Assembly: GCA_014706385.1 (NCBI GenBank)
Contig: JACGZH010000001.1
Coordinates: 2,465,501-2,529,500, forward strand
Source of the DNA: Phaffia rhodozyma
Taxonomy: Eukaryota > Basidiomycota > Tremellomycetes > Cystofilobasidiales > Mrakiaceae
Direction: 5' to 3'
DNA: 64,000 nucleotides
The position numbers were made by a program, and so were the translations under genes. Positions 63,247 through 64,000 of this stretch are shown here, one piece after another. Numbering within the stretch: the stretch's first letter is position 1; each line of letters opens with the position of its first letter. The notes under the pieces were generated by a model. The model did no database searches. It saw only the letters and a list, made by a program, of their open reading frames with translations, and was not told the origin of the DNA.

Positions 63247-64000
63247 AGGGCGTTATGTTGACCGACGAGATTAGACTTTTGTTGTACCCTATATTCTTAA
63301 CCGATGCTTGCTATTCTCTTCCTTCTCCTCATGGATCTCTTTATCTTTCCCACAGGGTCTGCTCACCCTACATGAGTTGGACTCGACCGTCTGGGGCTCT
63401 TGCTCTTATATCACGTCCCATCATGTACTGTAAAACCTTATTGAATCAACAATTCTTCAGCTCAACTCAAGGGTATACAACACCTCAAAATTCTTTCGTG
63501 AACATATGATGGCCACAACTGATACAAATGGGCCATGGTCGACTCGACGGACAAGCCTGGTCGAACCAAGCCGGATTGTTTGTCGGATCAGACCTGTCGG
63601 ACCGAAACTGCTCCGGTCGGTCGGTCGTCCGTCCGGTAGACGGACGAGGTCGAAAAGGTGATTGAACTGGAGGCATGAGAGCGCGAAGGAGAATCAGGCG
63701 AGCGATGGGGCCGGTTCAGGAACCATGATAGCTTAATCAACTCCGAGTCTAGCCTCGGGGAACTGCACGGTCCATGCGGTCAACCTCGACACGCCCTGCG
63801 GCTGGCCGGCGGGAGAAGAGGTGAGCGTCACTTTTGCCCGGCAGCCAATGGTGGAGATTCGTCAAGGATCGACAGGGCACAATTTCAGACGAGGGCTCAT
63901 TAAACGCCAGGGACAATCCTAAAGCTTGTGTCACCTCACGCTGCGGGTTCTATCCTGGCGGGCAGGTGCCTCGGAGGCCATGCTGCGCTCATCTCTCTGC
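63247..64000. other. right edge, no gene resolved
   Basis: From about 63530 the sequence becomes GC-richer, with runs of CGGTCGGTCGG and GGACGGACGAG. No recognisable coding exon was found. It may belong to a neighbouring gene or a mobile element cut by the window edge. Confidence 0.4.

Noticed and set aside
63940..63975. GGGTTCTATCC word resembling a tRNA T-loop
   Set aside because: Only one or two stem pairs form and there is no upstream cloverleaf.

Overview
The window is a piece of a fungal nuclear chromosome. Nearly every gene is split by several short introns with GT..AG borders, and the proteins are fungal: a siderophore transporter, yeast-type RIO2, KAP95, LSM7, a DEF1-like factor and a mitochondrial ATPase inhibitor. 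The high intron density, the roughly balanced base composition and the use of CGA for arginine in the ribosomal protein gene suggest a basidiomycete yeast, perhaps a tremellomycete such as Phaffia. That placement is inference only. I saw no bacterial operons, CRISPR arrays or complete transposons, and no RNA gene I could defend.

Layout, left to right. An empty left edge (1-1109) precedes a siderophore-iron transporter on + (1110-4662). Then on the minus strand come phosphocholine cytidylyltransferase PCT1 (5525-7184), ATP synthase inhibitor IF1 (7713-8455) and a small secreted cysteine-containing protein (9079-9751). RIO2 kinase on + (11203-13420) converges on mitochondrial dihydrolipoamide dehydrogenase on minus (13778-16351). 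An HSPA12-like Hsp70-fold protein follows on minus (18381-21444). Ribosomal protein uS7 (RPS5, + 22988-24214) lies just downstream of a two-phase 7-bp minisatellite.

The second half holds a SAP-motif multi-pass membrane protein (minus, 25591-27823) and a large proline/serine-rich fungal protein (+, 29216-33716). An NRP1-like RRM plus RanBP2 zinc-finger protein (minus, 35128-37925) and a DEF1/UBAP2L-like protein (minus, 40161-43888) come next. They are followed by a Cid1-family terminal nucleotidyltransferase (+, about 45709-50182), LSM7 (minus, 51295-51988) and importin beta-1 KAP95 (+, 53349-56834). The window closes with an amidohydrolase-3 family membrane-anchored protein (minus, about 57706-61665) and a STYX-like pseudophosphatase (+, 61930-63246).

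The genes do not form a cluster or single pathway. Most are housekeeping: translation and ribosome assembly (RPS5, RIO2), RNA metabolism (LSM7, Cid1-like, NRP1-like, DEF1-like), nuclear import, mitochondrial metabolism and phospholipid synthesis. I found no convincing novel multi-gene system. The points most worth a second look are the altered phosphatase loop of the STYX-like protein, the domain order of the DEF1-like protein, a telobox/E-box composite present twice, the minisatellite upstream of RPS5, and a possible unresolved gene at 44300-45480. Exon junctions were read by eye; outer limits are more reliable than internal ones.
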